A stretch of DNA of 64,000 nt from Erythrobacter sp. (lineage in GTDB: Bacteria > Pseudomonadota > Alphaproteobacteria > Sphingomonadales > Sphingomonadaceae). Within the stretch, counting starts at the first letter, position 1. Each line of letters begins with the position of its first letter. Made by a program: the position numbers and the translations under genes. The stretch covers positions 1 through 64,000 of the forward strand of contig JAHEAV010000005.1 in assembly GCA_024642565.1 (NCBI GenBank), written 5' to 3'. Below, in pieces: positions 33,100-43,508 of this stretch. Under the pieces are notes generated by a model, which worked only from the letters and a program-made list of their open reading frames with translations, had not been told where the DNA came from and searched no databases.

Positions 33100-34416
33100 T
33101 CAATTTGCTGGTGCTGGTGCAGGTGCCTTTTGGTCTGCGTAAAGCGTCCACAAATTCGCAATCGATTTACGATTACCTTCAATCTTCGCGAACGTAGCCT
33201 TGGCGTCGGCAGTCTTGCCCTGATCGACTTGAGCAATGCCAAGGCGAGTCAGGACGCGCTGTGTATCCGCGCCAGGTTTGGTCAGTGCAATACTGTACAT
33301 TTCTTCGGCTTGGGCATTCTTGCCGTAGCTCAGAAATGCATCGCCAGCAGCCGTTGCCGTCAAGGCAGTCGAACCCGGTTTACGCGCATCGCGTTCTAGG
33401 GCTGGCAAATCCGCTTGGTCGGCAGCGATCCGTGCCTTGGCCACTGCGCGAACCTCCGAAACGAAAATGTCTTTGGCATTCAACTTTCCGGCTACGATCC
33501 CGGCTTCGATAATTCTGGACACCTCACCTGGCAGTCGCCGGGCATCGGCGGAGTCGGCATAGTCCACATAGTCCCGCTCGGATCGCATGCTACCAGTCCG
33601 ATCAGCCAAACGGAGCAAATCAAGCATTTCCTGGTTGTCAAAAGTCAGCATGTTGCGCTGAATCGCAATGGCATCCCCCCAACTCGTCTGATTGGGATAA
33701 TATTTCACCAGAAGGCTCGAATAGCGGGTAGCTTCGCCCGCCATATCGGACTTGTAAGCAACTGAAATACCGCGTTTCAGCCAGTTTTCGTCAATCGTCT
33801 GGCCAGCCGCGGCGCGCTTGTTGATTGCATCAGCCAGATAAGCCAGACCCTCAGCCTGCTTGTCATCCGCAAAATATGCCTCAGCCACAATGGCCTCTGG
33901 ATCATTTGCGGTATAGCCAGCAGCAATGCCGGCCATCATCCGTGTCCGCGCAGTTGCCCAGTCACCATCCTGATAGGCGAGCTGGCCAGCCAAAAATAAG
34001 TAGCTGCCTTGCGCCTCAGCAGGCACCTTCCCGCTTTCGATCATCATATCGACACCCTGCCGCTCGAAAGAACGTGTCTTGCTGGCAAGGCCGACATTAT
34101 AGATCAAATTACCAGCAGCAAATCGATCATCGGGCGTTTCAACCGCAGCAACCAAACCTGGAATCGCGGCGGCAATGCCAGCGTTATCCTTCGGCTCTGC
34201 CTTGCTCATGACTTCGAGTGGCTTGTATGCTTCGATAAAGGCTTTCGAATAATTGGCTTTCGAAGCCGGCGCCTTCTTTTCCTTCTTGGCGGCATAGGCT
34301 GGCGTTGCCATTGCAGTGGCACCAAGTACCGTTCCGGTAGCAAGTGCAAGAGCGAACGCAAGTGATGACCCGCTGCGCTCTGGACGCACAGCAAGGTTGC
34401 GGAGGAAAAACTGCAT
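33100..34416 (-). CDS. Secreted helical-repeat (TPR-like) protein, unknown function
   Basis: From the ATG at 34416 this is a 438-residue protein. A long signal sequence (RSGSSLAFALALATGTVLGA, ending PAYA) precedes a lysine-rich stretch (AKKEKKAPASK). The mature part is a series of alanine-rich helical pairs resembling degenerate TPR units (FLAGQLAYQDGDWATARTRM, VLTRLGIAQVDQGKTADAKA), and it ends in a proline/alanine tail APAPAPAN. Such repeats scaffold protein contacts, probably in the periplasm. I cannot assign a family. The 48 codons added in the ORF track look like untranslated leader. Confidence 0.7.
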   Translation of the reverse strand: MQFFLRNLAVRPERSGSSLAFALALATGTVLGATAMATPAYAAKKEKKAPASKANYSKAFIEAYKPLEVMSKAEPKDNAGIAAAIPGLVAAVETPDDRFAAGNLIYNVGLASKTRSFERQGVDMMIESGKVPAEAQGSYLFLAGQLAYQDGDWATARTRMMAGIAAGYTANDPEAIVAEAYFADDKQAEGLAYLADAINKRAAAGQTIDENWLKRGISVAYKSDMAGEATRYSSLLVKYYPNQTSWGDAIAIQRNMLTFDNQEMLDLLRLADRTGSMRSERDYVDYADSADARRLPGEVSRIIEAGIVAGKLNAKDIFVSEVRAVAKARIAADQADLPALERDARKPGSTALTATAAGDAFLSYGKNAQAEEMYSIALTKPGADTQRVLTRLGIAQVDQGKTADAKATFAKIEGNRKSIANLWTLYADQKAPAPAPAN

Positions 34417-34720
34417 CTGGAAATCTCCCAAGGTTATAACAGATCGGCCATCTGGCCCAAAAACGGATTGGTAAGGCAGTAGTTCCGCCTTCGCCCGGAT
34501 TGCAAATGATTTAGGTAGAATGGGGTGAACTGCGATTGAACGCAACTCCTGGCATTCCAATTGGCCATACCTGCAGGATTGGCAGACAAATGTGGAAAAC
34601 CCTTGCAGAAAATCGACTGAAACGGGGCTTTTGGTGGCGGTTTGGCCAGCAATACCCTAACCTGTTTCAAACGCCGCAGTCCTTTGCGAGCTTTGCCGAC
34701 AGATATAGAAAAGAGTCACC
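34417..34720. other. Divergent intergenic region before gyrA
   Basis: About 300 bases separate the repeat-protein gene from gyrA. GGGAGA sits ahead of the minus-strand ATG as a ribosome site. I could not pick a -35/-10 pair with convincing spacing for either gene. A 62-codon TTG-initiated frame (34536-34724) crosses it, but it lacks coding character. I see no RNA gene or repeat. Confidence 0.4.
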
Positions 34721-37507
34721 TTGAGCGACGATATTGAAATCATGGATCCTCCGGTGCCGATGGGCGAATACGCCCGCATCGACATCGTTGAGGAAATGAA
34801 AACTTCCTACCTCGATTACGCGATGAGCGTGATTGTCAGCCGCGCGTTGCCCGATGTACGTGATGGCTTGAAACCCGTGCACCGGCGTATCCTGTTCGCC
34901 AGTCAGGAAGGTGGTTTCGTTGCCGGGCGCCCCTATCGCAAGAGTGCGAAGATCGTCGGTGACGTGATGGGCAACTACCACCCGCATGGCGACAGCGCGA
35001 TTTACGATGCTCTCGCACGTATGACGCAAGATTGGTCCATGCGTGTGCCCCTGATCGATGGTCAGGGCAACTTCGGCTCCATGGACCCAGATCCGCCAGC
35101 CTCGATGCGTTATACCGAAGCGCGTCTGGCCAAAGTCGCGAACTATTTGTTGGACGATCTCGACAAGGATACGGTCAATTTCGTCGAAAATTACGATGGT
35201 TCACGGCGCGAACCTTCCGTTCTTCCAGCACGATTCCCCAATCTGCTGGTCAATGGTGCTGGCGGTATTGCGGTTGGCATGGCCACCAATATTCCGCCGC
35301 ATAATCTGGGTGAAGTGATTGATGGTTGCTTCGCCTATATGGACAATCCCGGAATTACCTCGGAAGAATTGTTCGCCATTATTCCTGGCCCGGATTTCCC
35401 GACCGCGCCTTTGATCCTTGGAAATGCAGGGGCCCGTGCGGCCTACACAGGCGGCCGTGGATCGATACTGCAGCGTTGCCGGCATGAAATCGAAACCAAA
35501 CGGGGTGACCGGGAGAGTATCGTTCTTACCTCGATGCCCTATCAGGTGGGCAAGTCCGGCCTTGTCGAAAAGCTGGCCGAAGCCGCCAAGGACAAGCGGA
35601 TCGAAGGCGTGTCCGACATTCGTGACGAATCCAGTCGCAAGGGCGTTCGCGTTGTAATTGACCTGAAACGCGATGCCACAGCTGAAGTGGTTCTAAACCA
35701 GATTTGGCGCCACACCCCGGCCCAATCGAGTTTCCCTGCCAATATGCTGGCGATCCGCGGCGGGCGACCTGAAACGCTAATGTTGCGCGATTTCATCCAG
35801 GCCTTCATCACTTTCCGCGAAGAAGTCATTACCCGCCGGACGAAGTACGAACTGAACAAGGCGCGCGAGCGGGCCCATATCTTGCTCGGCCTGGTGGTCG
35901 CGGTATCAAACCTTGACGAAGTCGTCGCGATGATTCGCAGTTCGACCAATCCGGCAATCGCGCGCAGCAAATTGCTCGCGAAGGAATGGCCGATCGGTGA
36001 TATTGCGCAATATATCCGACTGGTCGAAGCGATCGAGCCTGACGCGGACCAGGAAGGCGGAACGTACCGCCTGTCCGAACGCCAGGTTAAGGCAATTCTG
36101 GACCTCAGGCTCCACCGCCTGACGGCCCTCGGCCGCGATGAGATCGGCGAGGAATTGCAGGGATTGTCGGATGCTATTGCCGGATATCTGGAAATTCTTG
36201 GCGACCGGGTAAAGCTATACGCAGTCATGCGCGGCGAACTTCAGGAAATTCGAGACAATTACGCGACGCCCCGCCTGTCAGAAATCGCCCCTGCTTGGGA
36301 TGGACTCGATGATGAAGACCTGATCGAGCGTGACGAAATGGTCGTAACTGTCACTCTGGATGGTTATATCAAACGCACTCCGCTTTCCACTTTCCGCGCC
36401 CAGAACCGCGGCGGCAAAGGCCGCGCCGGCATGGCCACCAAAGATGAAGATGCGGTCAGCGAAATGTTCGTGACCAGCACCCATAACCCGGTGCTGTTCT
36501 TCTCTACGGCGGGCAAAGTTTATCGCTTGAAAGTGTGGAAGCTGCCTGAAGGCGGGCCAGCCACACGCGGACGGCCGATCGTCAATTTGCTTCCTGCTCT
36601 GGACGAAGGCGAAACTATTCGCACTGTCCTGCCATTGCCAGAAGACGAGGAAAGCTGGGGGGCGCTTACGGTTGTGTTCGCCACGGCCAAGGGCAATGTC
36701 CGCCGCAACAGCATGGATAGTTTTGCCAATATCCCGAGCAACGGCAAATTCGCCATGCGCTTCGACGAAGGCAGCGATGACCGCTTGATTGGTGTGGCCT
36801 TGCTTGAGGCGGGTGACGATGTGCTTCTCGCGACCAAGATGGGCAAAGCAATCCGGTTTAGCGGGGAAGACGTTCGCGAATTCGTCAGTCGCACTTCGAC
36901 CGGTGTGCGCGGCATGAAGTTCAAGGAAAAGGGCGACGAAGTCGTGTCGCTGGCGATCCTGCATGCGGGAAGTGCTTCGCCTGAAGAACGCGATGCCTAT
37001 TTGAAGTCTGCACCATGGAAGGCAAATGAAGATGCCGCGCCGCTGTCAGCCGATCATCAGGAGATGGCCGATGCGGAGCAATTCATTCTGACCGTTTGCG
37101 CCAATGGCTATGGCAAATTGTCCTCCGCTTACGAATACCGTCAAGCGGGCCGTGGCGGGATGGGCATCACCAATATCGACAATATCAAGCGCAACGGCAC
37201 GGTTGTGGCCAGTTTCACAGCCACAAAGGGCGATCAGTTGATGCTGGTAACAGATCAGGCAAAGCTGATCCGCATCGGCCTGGACACACTGCGGGTCATC
37301 GGACGGGCAAGCGCCGGCGTGAAGTTGTTCGATGTGGCCAAGGGCGAAACAATAGTCGGCGCGGTTCGGCTGGACGAACAGGAAGAACCTGAAAGCGAAG
37401 CCGAAGAAGCGATTGTTGAAGAGATCATCGGCCGTGTGACGGAGGATACCTCTCCATCAACTACAATCGACCGCGATGATAATTTAGAGGAAAGCGGGGA
37501 AAGTTGA
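34721..37507 (+). CDS. gyrA: DNA gyrase subunit A
   Basis: The 928-residue protein carries the breakage-reunion domain, with catalytic Tyr131 in [12 protein letters not shown]. The quinolone-resistance region is [15 protein letters not shown], where Ser92 and Asp96 (E. coli Ser83/Asp87) are the sensitive-type residues. The C-terminal beta-pinwheel includes the GyrA box as QNRGGKG, and there is an acidic tail. Gyrase introduces negative supercoils. The start is a TTG. An insert-like segment ([20 protein letters not shown]) accounts for part of the extra length over E. coli. The stop overlaps the dioxygenase start (TTGA). Confidence 0.96.
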   Translation: MSDDIEIMDPPVPMGEYARIDIVEEMKTSYLDYAMSVIVSRALPDVRDGLKPVHRRILFASQEGGFVAGRPYRKSAKIVGDVMGNYHPHGDSAIYDALARMTQDWSMRVPLIDGQGNFGSMDPDPPASMRYTEARLAKVANYLLDDLDKDTVNFVENYDGSRREPSVLPARFPNLLVNGAGGIAVGMATNIPPHNLGEVIDGCFAYMDNPGITSEELFAIIPGPDFPTAPLILGNAGARAAYTGGRGSILQRCRHEIETKRGDRESIVLTSMPYQVGKSGLVEKLAEAAKDKRIEGVSDIRDESSRKGVRVVIDLKRDATAEVVLNQIWRHTPAQSSFPANMLAIRGGRPETLMLRDFIQAFITFREEVITRRTKYELNKARERAHILLGLVVAVSNLDEVVAMIRSSTNPAIARSKLLAKEWPIGDIAQYIRLVEAIEPDADQEGGTYRLSERQVKAILDLRLHRLTALGRDEIGEELQGLSDAIAGYLEILGDRVKLYAVMRGELQEIRDNYATPRLSEIAPAWDGLDDEDLIERDEMVVTVTLDGYIKRTPLSTFRAQNRGGKGRAGMATKDEDAVSEMFVTSTHNPVLFFSTAGKVYRLKVWKLPEGGPATRGRPIVNLLPALDEGETIRTVLPLPEDEESWGALTVVFATAKGNVRRNSMDSFANIPSNGKFAMRFDEGSDDRLIGVALLEAGDDVLLATKMGKAIRFSGEDVREFVSRTSTGVRGMKFKEKGDEVVSLAILHAGSASPEERDAYLKSAPWKANEDAAPLSADHQEMADAEQFILTVCANGYGKLSSAYEYRQAGRGGMGITNIDNIKRNGTVVASFTATKGDQLMLVTDQAKLIRIGLDTLRVIGRASAGVKLFDVAKGETIVGAVRLDEQEEPESEAEEAIVEEIIGRVTEDTSPSTTIDRDDNLEESGES

Positions 37508-38346
37508 ACCTTTCGATAGAACCGTCTGGCGCAATCTGCGGTGCAAACTTGCGGGGCATCGACCTTTCAGCCCCGTTAAGCTCGGAAGCCACTGCAGCTA
37601 TCCGCGCCGCCTGGTTGAAACATCGCGTTGTCGCATTCCCCGATCAGGTGATGGATGACGACGCGTTGGAACGGTTTACCGTGGCCATGGGGGGTTTTGG
37701 CGAAGACCCCTTCTTCGATCCTATTCCCGGCCGCAGGCACATCGCTGCAATCCTGCGCGAAGCCACGGAACAGACCCCCCTATTCGCAGAAAACTGGCAT
37801 AGCGATTGGAGTTTTCTGGATACTCCCCCTGCTGGAACCTGCCTGCTATCGATCGAAATTCCGCCGGTGGGAGGGGACACTTTGTTCGCCGATCAAATCG
37901 CGGCCTTTGCGGCACTGCCCGAAGAACGAAAAGACTTTCTGCGCGGTTTGAAGGCGATCCACAGTGCACGAGGTGCCTATGCACCAGACGGAGCATATGG
38001 CACGAAAGACCAAGGCCGCACCATGGCAATTCGGCCCAGCGAAGCGGCGCTGGCAACGCAAACCCACCCACTTGTTCAAATCCACCCCGAAACCGGTGAG
38101 GAAGGTCTGTTCAGCTGCGCCGGCTACATCGTCGGGATAGAAGGTATGGCGGACACCGACGCTATCGCATTGCTGGTAGATCTGCTCGCCTGGCAAGGCC
38201 GCGAGGAATTTACTTATCGCCACCAGTGGCAAACCGGAATGCTGGTTTTATGGGATAATCGATCGGTCCTGCACAAGGCAACAGGCGGCTATGAAGGCCA
38301 CCGGCGCGAATTGCACCGCACCACAATTGCCGCTTGGCAAGGTTGA
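37504..38346 (+). CDS. TauD/TfdA-type Fe(II)/2-oxoglutarate dioxygenase
   Basis: A 280-residue dioxygenase with ICGANLRGIDLS at the N-terminus and HRVVAFPDQ. The Fe ligands are His and Asp in NWHSDWSFLD and a distal His in WDNRSVLHKATG. The 2-oxoglutarate-binding Arg is in HRRELHRTTI. Family members hydroxylate sulfonates, phenoxyacetates or related acids; this one's substrate is not evident. The TTG start overlaps the gyrA stop by four bases, so it depends on gyrA translation, an unusual partner for a catabolic enzyme. Confidence 0.85.
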   Translation: MNLSIEPSGAICGANLRGIDLSAPLSSEATAAIRAAWLKHRVVAFPDQVMDDDALERFTVAMGGFGEDPFFDPIPGRRHIAAILREATEQTPLFAENWHSDWSFLDTPPAGTCLLSIEIPPVGGDTLFADQIAAFAALPEERKDFLRGLKAIHSARGAYAPDGAYGTKDQGRTMAIRPSEAALATQTHPLVQIHPETGEEGLFSCAGYIVGIEGMADTDAIALLVDLLAWQGREEFTYRHQWQTGMLVLWDNRSVLHKATGGYEGHRRELHRTTIAAWQG

Positions 38347-38349
38347 GAA

Positions 38350-39012
38350 TCACTCTTCGCGAAGTTCGTGACGCAAGGTCTGGATCACACCGGTTGCGAT
38401 CAGGAACTGGCCGCCAAAATAGGTGGGCCAGATCAGCCATGATGTGATTTCCTGTGGCAAGGCACCGCCGATCCGAGCAAAGATCAACAAATCCGAAATC
38501 ACAAACAGAACTGCACCCAGGCCCACACGGTAACGGGGGAAACTGCTGGTCCATGCGAGTCCGGCCATCCCCCCAAGCGCCAAAGCGTAGATGGCAACGG
38601 GCATCCCATTGCCGGTTTCGGCGACCAGTATCCAGGCGGTTAGTGGAGTCAGAAACAGCAAGGCCGCAGCAAGAAGTCCCTGGCTTTGGGTCATATTCTG
38701 GCGCCTGTGGCGCAGGTAAAGTGCCATGGCTGCCACATGGCTGAGGAAGAAGGCAAAACCCCCGGCTGCCTCATCCAGTTCCAGAACCATATCGCCGAGG
38801 GCAGCAAGCGCCATGACCAGAGCCAGAAGATGCGCATCAGTGCCCCGGTTACGCAGCAACGAATAGGCGGCCAGCAATCCCACCCCTGCCCCCTTGAGCA
38901 AAATCAGCCAGGCCCCACCAATCGGCGCATCGGCAAGAAAAAAGTAGGCGATTCCGGCAACCAGACTTGCCAAAATCCATGGCCGATGTTCGATAAGTGC
39001 GCGCTTGGGCAT
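38350..39012 (-). CDS. Lysoplasmalogenase/YhhN family membrane protein
   Basis: A 220-residue polytopic protein with about seven or eight hydrophobic helices (WILASLVAGIAYFFLADAP, LLALVMALAALGDMVLEL, FFLSHVAAMALYLRHRRQ, GLGAVLFVISDLLIFARIGG). GDMVLE and SDLLIF match the acidic motifs of the YhhN/TMEM86 family, some of which cleave the vinyl-ether bond of lysoplasmalogens. Activity in a sphingomonad is unproven. The start was moved to the ATG at 39012. It is convergent with the dioxygenase gene. Confidence 0.8.
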   Translation of the reverse strand: MPKRALIEHRPWILASLVAGIAYFFLADAPIGGAWLILLKGAGVGLLAAYSLLRNRGTDAHLLALVMALAALGDMVLELDEAAGGFAFFLSHVAAMALYLRHRRQNMTQSQGLLAAALLFLTPLTAWILVAETGNGMPVAIYALALGGMAGLAWTSSFPRYRVGLGAVLFVISDLLIFARIGGALPQEITSWLIWPTYFGGQFLIATGVIQTLRHELREE

Positions 39013-39077
39013 GTTTCCCCCCTGATGCCGCCTCCCTAGCGCTTGCACGCCAGCCGTAACAAGCTTTAGGTAGCCCC

Positions 39078-40433
39078 ATGGGTTACGATATACATATTAT
39101 TGGCGGCGGGTTGGCCGGAAGCGAAGCCGCATGGCAGTTGGCGCAGCGCGGCTTTCGCGTTCGCTTATCGGAAATGCGTGGCGGCGGGGATACCACACCG
39201 GCACATCAAACAGACGGGCTGGCGGAAATGGTGTGTTCCAATTCCTTCCGTTCCGACGATGATGAGAAGAACGCGGTAGGTCTTCTGCATCACGAAATGC
39301 GGCGGCTCGATTCCTTGATCATGGCTGCAGGCGAAGCAGCGCGGGTCCCGGCGGGAACAGCGCTTGCTGTCGACAGGGATGTGTTTTCGGCATTCGTCCA
39401 ACGTGCCCTGGACGAACATCAAAATGTCTCGGTGGTGCGGGAACGTATCGATAATTTGCCTGACAGCGGGCTCACAATCGTGGCGACTGGGCCGCTTACC
39501 GCGGCATCGCTAGCGAGCAGTATTGGCAAGGCAACCGGTCAGGAAAGTCTGGCCTTCTTCGATGCCATTGCCCCGATCGTTCATCGCGACAGCATCAATA
39601 TGGACATTTGCTGGTTCCAATCGCGTTGGGACAAACCGAGTGCGGGCGGCGATTCCCAGGCTGCCGGCAAGGATTACATCAATTGCGCGATGAATCAGGA
39701 ACAATATCTGGCTTTCCACCAAGGCCTGATCGATGGCGAAAAAACCTCGTTCAAGGAATGGGAGGCAAACACCCCGTACTTCGAAGGCTGTATGCCGATA
39801 GAAGTCATGGCATCGCGGGGTTTGGATACTTTGCGTTATGGCCCGATGAAGCCTGTCGGTCTTGACGATCCACGGACCGGGCGCTGGCCTTACGCCGTTG
39901 TACAATTACGGCAGGATAACAAACTGGGCACTCTGTGGAACATGGTTGGCTTCCAGACCAAGCTCAAACACGCGGCACAAGTTGCTCTTTTTCGGACCAT
40001 TCCCGGCCTCGAGAACGCCGAATTTGCACGATTGGGCGGGCTGCACCGCAATACGTTCCTCAATTCGCCTGTGCTGCTGGACAGGCAGTTGCGGCTGAAG
40101 CAAGCCCCCCATATCCGCTTTGCCGGCCAGATCACAGGTTGTGAAGGCTATGTCGAAAGTGCGGCAATCGGTCTGATCACGGGGATGATGGCGGCAGCGG
40201 AGTTGACCGGCAAAACCTGGGCCAGCCCGCCGGCCACGTCTGCCATGGGTGCCCTTCTGGCGCACATTACTGGCGATGCGGAAGCCGAAACCTATCAGCC
40301 GATGAATATCAATTTCGGCCTTTTCCCCCCGCTTCACGATGTGAAGAAGAAATCGCGCAAGGAAGCTTACACGGCACGCGGCAAAGCGGAATTTGGGGAT
40401 TGGCTAAGCCACGAACACTTGGTCACTGCCTGA
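39078..40433 (+). CDS. trmFO: tRNA U54 methyltransferase TrmFO
   Basis: The 451-residue folate/FAD-dependent enzyme begins [20 protein letters not shown], an FAD dinucleotide fold. ETxxAxxT-like sites, [36 protein letters not shown], and [20 protein letters not shown] follow, all standard TrmFO blocks. It makes 5-methyluridine at position 54 of tRNA using methylenetetrahydrofolate. Length and motifs match throughout. It stands alone, between divergent and convergent neighbours. Confidence 0.95.
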   Translation: MGYDIHIIGGGLAGSEAAWQLAQRGFRVRLSEMRGGGDTTPAHQTDGLAEMVCSNSFRSDDDEKNAVGLLHHEMRRLDSLIMAAGEAARVPAGTALAVDRDVFSAFVQRALDEHQNVSVVRERIDNLPDSGLTIVATGPLTAASLASSIGKATGQESLAFFDAIAPIVHRDSINMDICWFQSRWDKPSAGGDSQAAGKDYINCAMNQEQYLAFHQGLIDGEKTSFKEWEANTPYFEGCMPIEVMASRGLDTLRYGPMKPVGLDDPRTGRWPYAVVQLRQDNKLGTLWNMVGFQTKLKHAAQVALFRTIPGLENAEFARLGGLHRNTFLNSPVLLDRQLRLKQAPHIRFAGQITGCEGYVESAAIGLITGMMAAAELTGKTWASPPATSAMGALLAHITGDAEAETYQPMNINFGLFPPLHDVKKKSRKEAYTARGKAEFGDWLSHEHLVTA

Positions 40434-40892
40434 TCAGCAACGGCACGCAGGTTTCGCGGCGGCTTTTGGCTTGGTCAGAGCAAATTCGGCAGGTGTCAAT
40501 TCGCGGTTACGATCCTTGTCCGCCTGGTCGAAGCGTCTGGCCGTAGCGACTGCCCATTCTTCGAAGGACAGCAAATTATTGCCGTCGGTGTCGAGCTTGC
40601 GGAAGTCTGCAGTGCGGGCAGACAGCATTTCATTTCGTGAGATCTTGAGATCCCGATTGCGATCATAGCGGAAAAACCGGCGCTGTTCCCGCGTCAGTTC
40701 GGTTGCCTCTGGCGGCGTTGGCCCCTTCAAATCTCCGGGATCTGCCGCAGGTATGTCCAGCTCTGCCCGTGCGTTGTCTGCCGGCATGGGCGGCGGAGCG
40801 CCTATTTCGACCTGGGCCCTTCCCTGCCACCAGAACAGGCCGACGGCTACCAAGACCAGCGCACCAAACGCCCCAAGCAGCAACCGGTTCAT
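40434..40892 (-). CDS. Membrane-anchored EF-hand protein
   Basis: The 152-residue protein has an N-terminal hydrophobic anchor (LLLGAFGALVLVAVGLFWW), a proline-rich periplasmic linker, and three EF-hand-like loops: DRNRDLKISRNE, DTDGNNLLSFEE and DKDRNRELTPAE. The second is the most canonical calcium loop. It ends in CRC, an odd terminal cysteine pair. A calcium-sensing or calcium-binding periplasmic role is likely, but no partner is evident. It abuts trmFO tail to tail. Confidence 0.8.
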   Translation of the reverse strand: MNRLLLGAFGALVLVAVGLFWWQGRAQVEIGAPPPMPADNARAELDIPAADPGDLKGPTPPEATELTREQRRFFRYDRNRDLKISRNEMLSARTADFRKLDTDGNNLLSFEEWAVATARRFDQADKDRNRELTPAEFALTKPKAAAKPACRC

Positions 40893-40927
40893 GGCATAGA
40901 TTCCTTATTCCTTAACAGTGATATAGA

Positions 40928-41590
40928 CTAGCGCCCGAACAAGCCAAGCCGGATCGCATGTAAGGCGGCCCACCTATCGCCAAGCAAGGGTGTTCCGCCC
41001 CGCCGGATCGATTTGCGGGCAAGCCCGTCCAGCACCGCCAACGGGCGCATTGTGCGCGGAAGATCCATGCGCTCATCACCCAAGGCACGAGCGGCCGTGA
41101 TCGCCGCATCCCTTTCCACCGGGCGGGAGAGATTCGCCGATAAATCGGCCAGCGCCCAGCGCTTTGCGGCAACCCTAACTGCTTGTTGACGGGTAACGGA
41201 CTTGGAAATCCGTGCCAGAGCGACAAAGGCCTCAGCCCGTGCGTCGACGAACCCGTCGATAATATCAGCGGTTAGCGGGGGCTCGCTCAGCAATTGCTCC
41301 CATCCATCGACCAATCCTAGCAGGACGGCTTCTTCGCCCCGCCAGAATTGGCCGATCACTTCAAGCAGGGGATCGCCTTTTGAACGGTTGGCAGGCGGCT
41401 TGGCCAGTTCATCGCGCCACCACGCAATACGCATCTGCGCAAGGATGGGTTCGTGCGCCTGTCTGACAAAATTGGCCAGACGCTGGTCCAGGACCATTAA
41501 GCCAAGTGTCGCGTGACGGATAGAAGCGGGTGCGTAACTTACTGCGAGCCGAAGCGGCAGTGAGAGTTCGTCAGGCGTCAAAATGATCAT
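40928..41590 (-). CDS. Squalene/phytoene synthase-like protein (NDUFAF6-type)
   Basis: A 220-residue all-helical protein starting at the ATG at 41590. LANFVRQAHEPILAQMRIAWWRDEL resembles the first aspartate-rich region of trans-isoprenyl synthases, but the full DxxxD pairs of true squalene or phytoene synthases are not there and it is shorter. The form matches the group that includes the complex I assembly factor NDUFAF6. I infer a non-catalytic or altered role. AGGG lies before the chosen start; the ORF-track GTG is six codons upstream. Confidence 0.65.
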   Translation of the reverse strand: MIILTPDELSLPLRLAVSYAPASIRHATLGLMVLDQRLANFVRQAHEPILAQMRIAWWRDELAKPPANRSKGDPLLEVIGQFWRGEEAVLLGLVDGWEQLLSEPPLTADIIDGFVDARAEAFVALARISKSVTRQQAVRVAAKRWALADLSANLSRPVERDAAITAARALGDERMDLPRTMRPLAVLDGLARKSIRRGGTPLLGDRWAALHAIRLGLFGR

Positions 41591-41766
41591 CACCCTGTCC
41601 AACGCCACGCGGGTTCATTCAAGTCAACCATGATCGGTTTGCTCGAGCGAGGAAAAATAATTGCCCGTGCAAGCTGCAATTAACCAACTCTTTTACAAAC
41701 CGCGTTACCACCATGCGGATATAGGCTGTTCAATAGGCCAAAATTTTTTACTGGAAGGTACATCCG

Positions 41767-43053
41767 ATGGGACCAATCCGTCGCTTTTTCGGGAAGCTCC
41801 GCTCCAATTTGAGCGGCAACGCGACCATGCTTGTGGCGATCGGCATGCCGGCGATGATTGGCGGTGCCGGCTATGCGGTTGATACAGCGCAATGGTACAT
41901 GTGGAAGAGCGAACTGCAGCATTCGGTCGATCAGGCTGCATATGCTGGTGCATGGGCCTTGGCGCGCAGCGATTCTGCATCAACCTATAACGCCCGCGCC
42001 TTGCAGGAATATGATGCGAACCTGTCCAAGACGAAGTCTTTTGCATCCAGACCCAACGTCAAATTGGCAAGCTATGCCGGCGGCGCAAACAATAGCATCA
42101 TTGTTACTGCCACGGCATCGAAGAGCCTGCCGTTCAGCAGTTTTCTTACCGGCAGGGCCGCCACCATTCGGGCCACGGCTCAGGCGAGTTTCGCAAAAGG
42201 CGCGACATATAACGCATGCCTCGTGTCGCTTGCAGAGGATGGAACCGGGACATCGATCGGCGGCAACGCAACCGTTCGCGCGCAATGTGGCCTTGCCGCC
42301 CTATCCTGCAGCGATGATGCCATAAATATTGACGGTTCAGCCCATGTGAGCACGGATTCAATCGTTACATGCGGTACGGCAACCGTCCCTGCAGGTCTTG
42401 AATCAACGGTCACTGAAAAAGTCACTACGCTGGAAGATATCTACAAGGACCTGACGCCGCCGACGAATAACACCACACGGTCTGACGCTTGCACGGGTAC
42501 TGGCAACAACAAGCAGGCTTCTCTGCTGCCCGGCACCTATAAGGGCGGACTCATAGTGAAGTGCAAGACTACCATGGCCAGCGGCATTTACGTGATTGAC
42601 GGCGGTGATCTGGATCTGACTGCCAATTACAATATCACTGGTACCGGCGTCATGTTCATCCTCAAAAATGGGGCAACAATGAAATTTGGGGGCAGCGGCA
42701 ACGGGAACAAGGTAACCCTTACCCCGCCGACAGCCGCAGATTTCATCGGCACGCCCTATGCTGACAAGGCGGACAAATATGCCGGTATTCTGGTGTTCGA
42801 GGATCGGGATAACAACGCGGCTAGCCCGGGTCATATCCTCAACGGTAATTCCAATTCGCTGATCGAAGGGCTGATCTACCTTCCCGATGGGAATTTGCGT
42901 ATCAACGGTACGGCAAATGTGGCGGCGCAGTGCCTGCAGATCTCTGCATACACACTCAACATCCTGGGTAACGCAACACTGGAAACGCTCTGTCCCACGG
43001 ACAAGGCGACATCTGTTGGCAGCTCTATCCCACAAGTTAAGATGGTGCGATAA
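41767..43053 (+). CDS. TadG-like protein with C-terminal beta-helix-like region
   Basis: A 428-residue protein. An N-terminal pilin-like hydrophobic segment (ATMLVAIGMPAMIGGAGYAV) leads into a helical TadE/TadG region (DTAQWYMWKSELQHSVDQAA). Instead of a von Willebrand domain, the C-terminal half is rich in short Gly/Asn/Thr strands (YVIDGGDLDLTANYNITGTG, GNGNKVTLTP, IYLPDGNLRINGTANV) that suggest a beta-helix. Such proteins are linked to Tad/Flp pili or envelope secretion. GGAAGG precedes the ATG. Two smaller TadE-type genes follow within a few bases. Confidence 0.75.
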   Translation: MGPIRRFFGKLRSNLSGNATMLVAIGMPAMIGGAGYAVDTAQWYMWKSELQHSVDQAAYAGAWALARSDSASTYNARALQEYDANLSKTKSFASRPNVKLASYAGGANNSIIVTATASKSLPFSSFLTGRAATIRATAQASFAKGATYNACLVSLAEDGTGTSIGGNATVRAQCGLAALSCSDDAINIDGSAHVSTDSIVTCGTATVPAGLESTVTEKVTTLEDIYKDLTPPTNNTTRSDACTGTGNNKQASLLPGTYKGGLIVKCKTTMASGIYVIDGGDLDLTANYNITGTGVMFILKNGATMKFGGSGNGNKVTLTPPTAADFIGTPYADKADKYAGILVFEDRDNNAASPGHILNGNSNSLIEGLIYLPDGNLRINGTANVAAQCLQISAYTLNILGNATLETLCPTDKATSVGSSIPQVKMVR

Positions 43054-43055
43054 TC

Positions 43056-43508
43056 ATGAACCCGTTCATCCGAAACCTTGGCAATGACCTCCGCGGTTCA
43101 ATGGCCATTGAAACCGCGATCGTCGCACCGGTACTGATCCTGATGGCACTCGGCACCTTCGAGGTTAGCCGCGTCGTATCACGGCAGCATGAATTGCAAT
43201 CAGCGGCTTCGGAAGCGGAAATCATTGCGGTTGCCGCTGCGGCTGGGGCAACCACGCAGACGACCACGATCAAGAATATCCTGAAGACATCTCTCCGCCT
43301 CAACGATGGCCAGGTCGCTATCAGTCGGTTCTATCGCTGCAATGCCAATACCACGACGGTTTCCTCGGCTTCCAACTGTTCCACCGGCGATACGGTGAGT
43401 TCCTATATCCGGCTGACACTGACGGATGCCTACACGCCGGTCTGGACGAATTTCGGAGTAGGCAGCCCAATCAACTTCAACGTTGTGAGGACGGTACAAT
43501 TGTCATGA
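43056..43508 (+). CDS. TadE-type minor pseudopilin
   Basis: The 150-residue protein has the TadE N-terminal signature: GNDLRGSMAIETAIVAPVLIL, where the Glu five residues after the Gly cleavage-like region sits in a hydrophobic helix. A short extracytoplasmic domain follows, with a pair of cysteines (YRCNANTTTVSSASNC) likely to form a disulfide. TadE pseudopilins are processed by TadV-type prepilin peptidases. It begins two bases after the TadG-like gene and overlaps the next gene by four bases (ATGA). Confidence 0.8.
   Translation: MNPFIRNLGNDLRGSMAIETAIVAPVLILMALGTFEVSRVVSRQHELQSAASEAEIIAVAAAAGATTQTTTIKNILKTSLRLNDGQVAISRFYRCNANTTTVSSASNCSTGDTVSSYIRLTLTDAYTPVWTNFGVGSPINFNVVRTVQLS

Noticed and set aside
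34536-34724. 62-codon frame whose stop overlaps the gyrA TTG start
   Set aside because: It opens only with TTG, has no ribosome site, and its composition (many Arg, Trp, Phe, Gln) looks like read-through of non-coding DNA; the overlap is probably chance.
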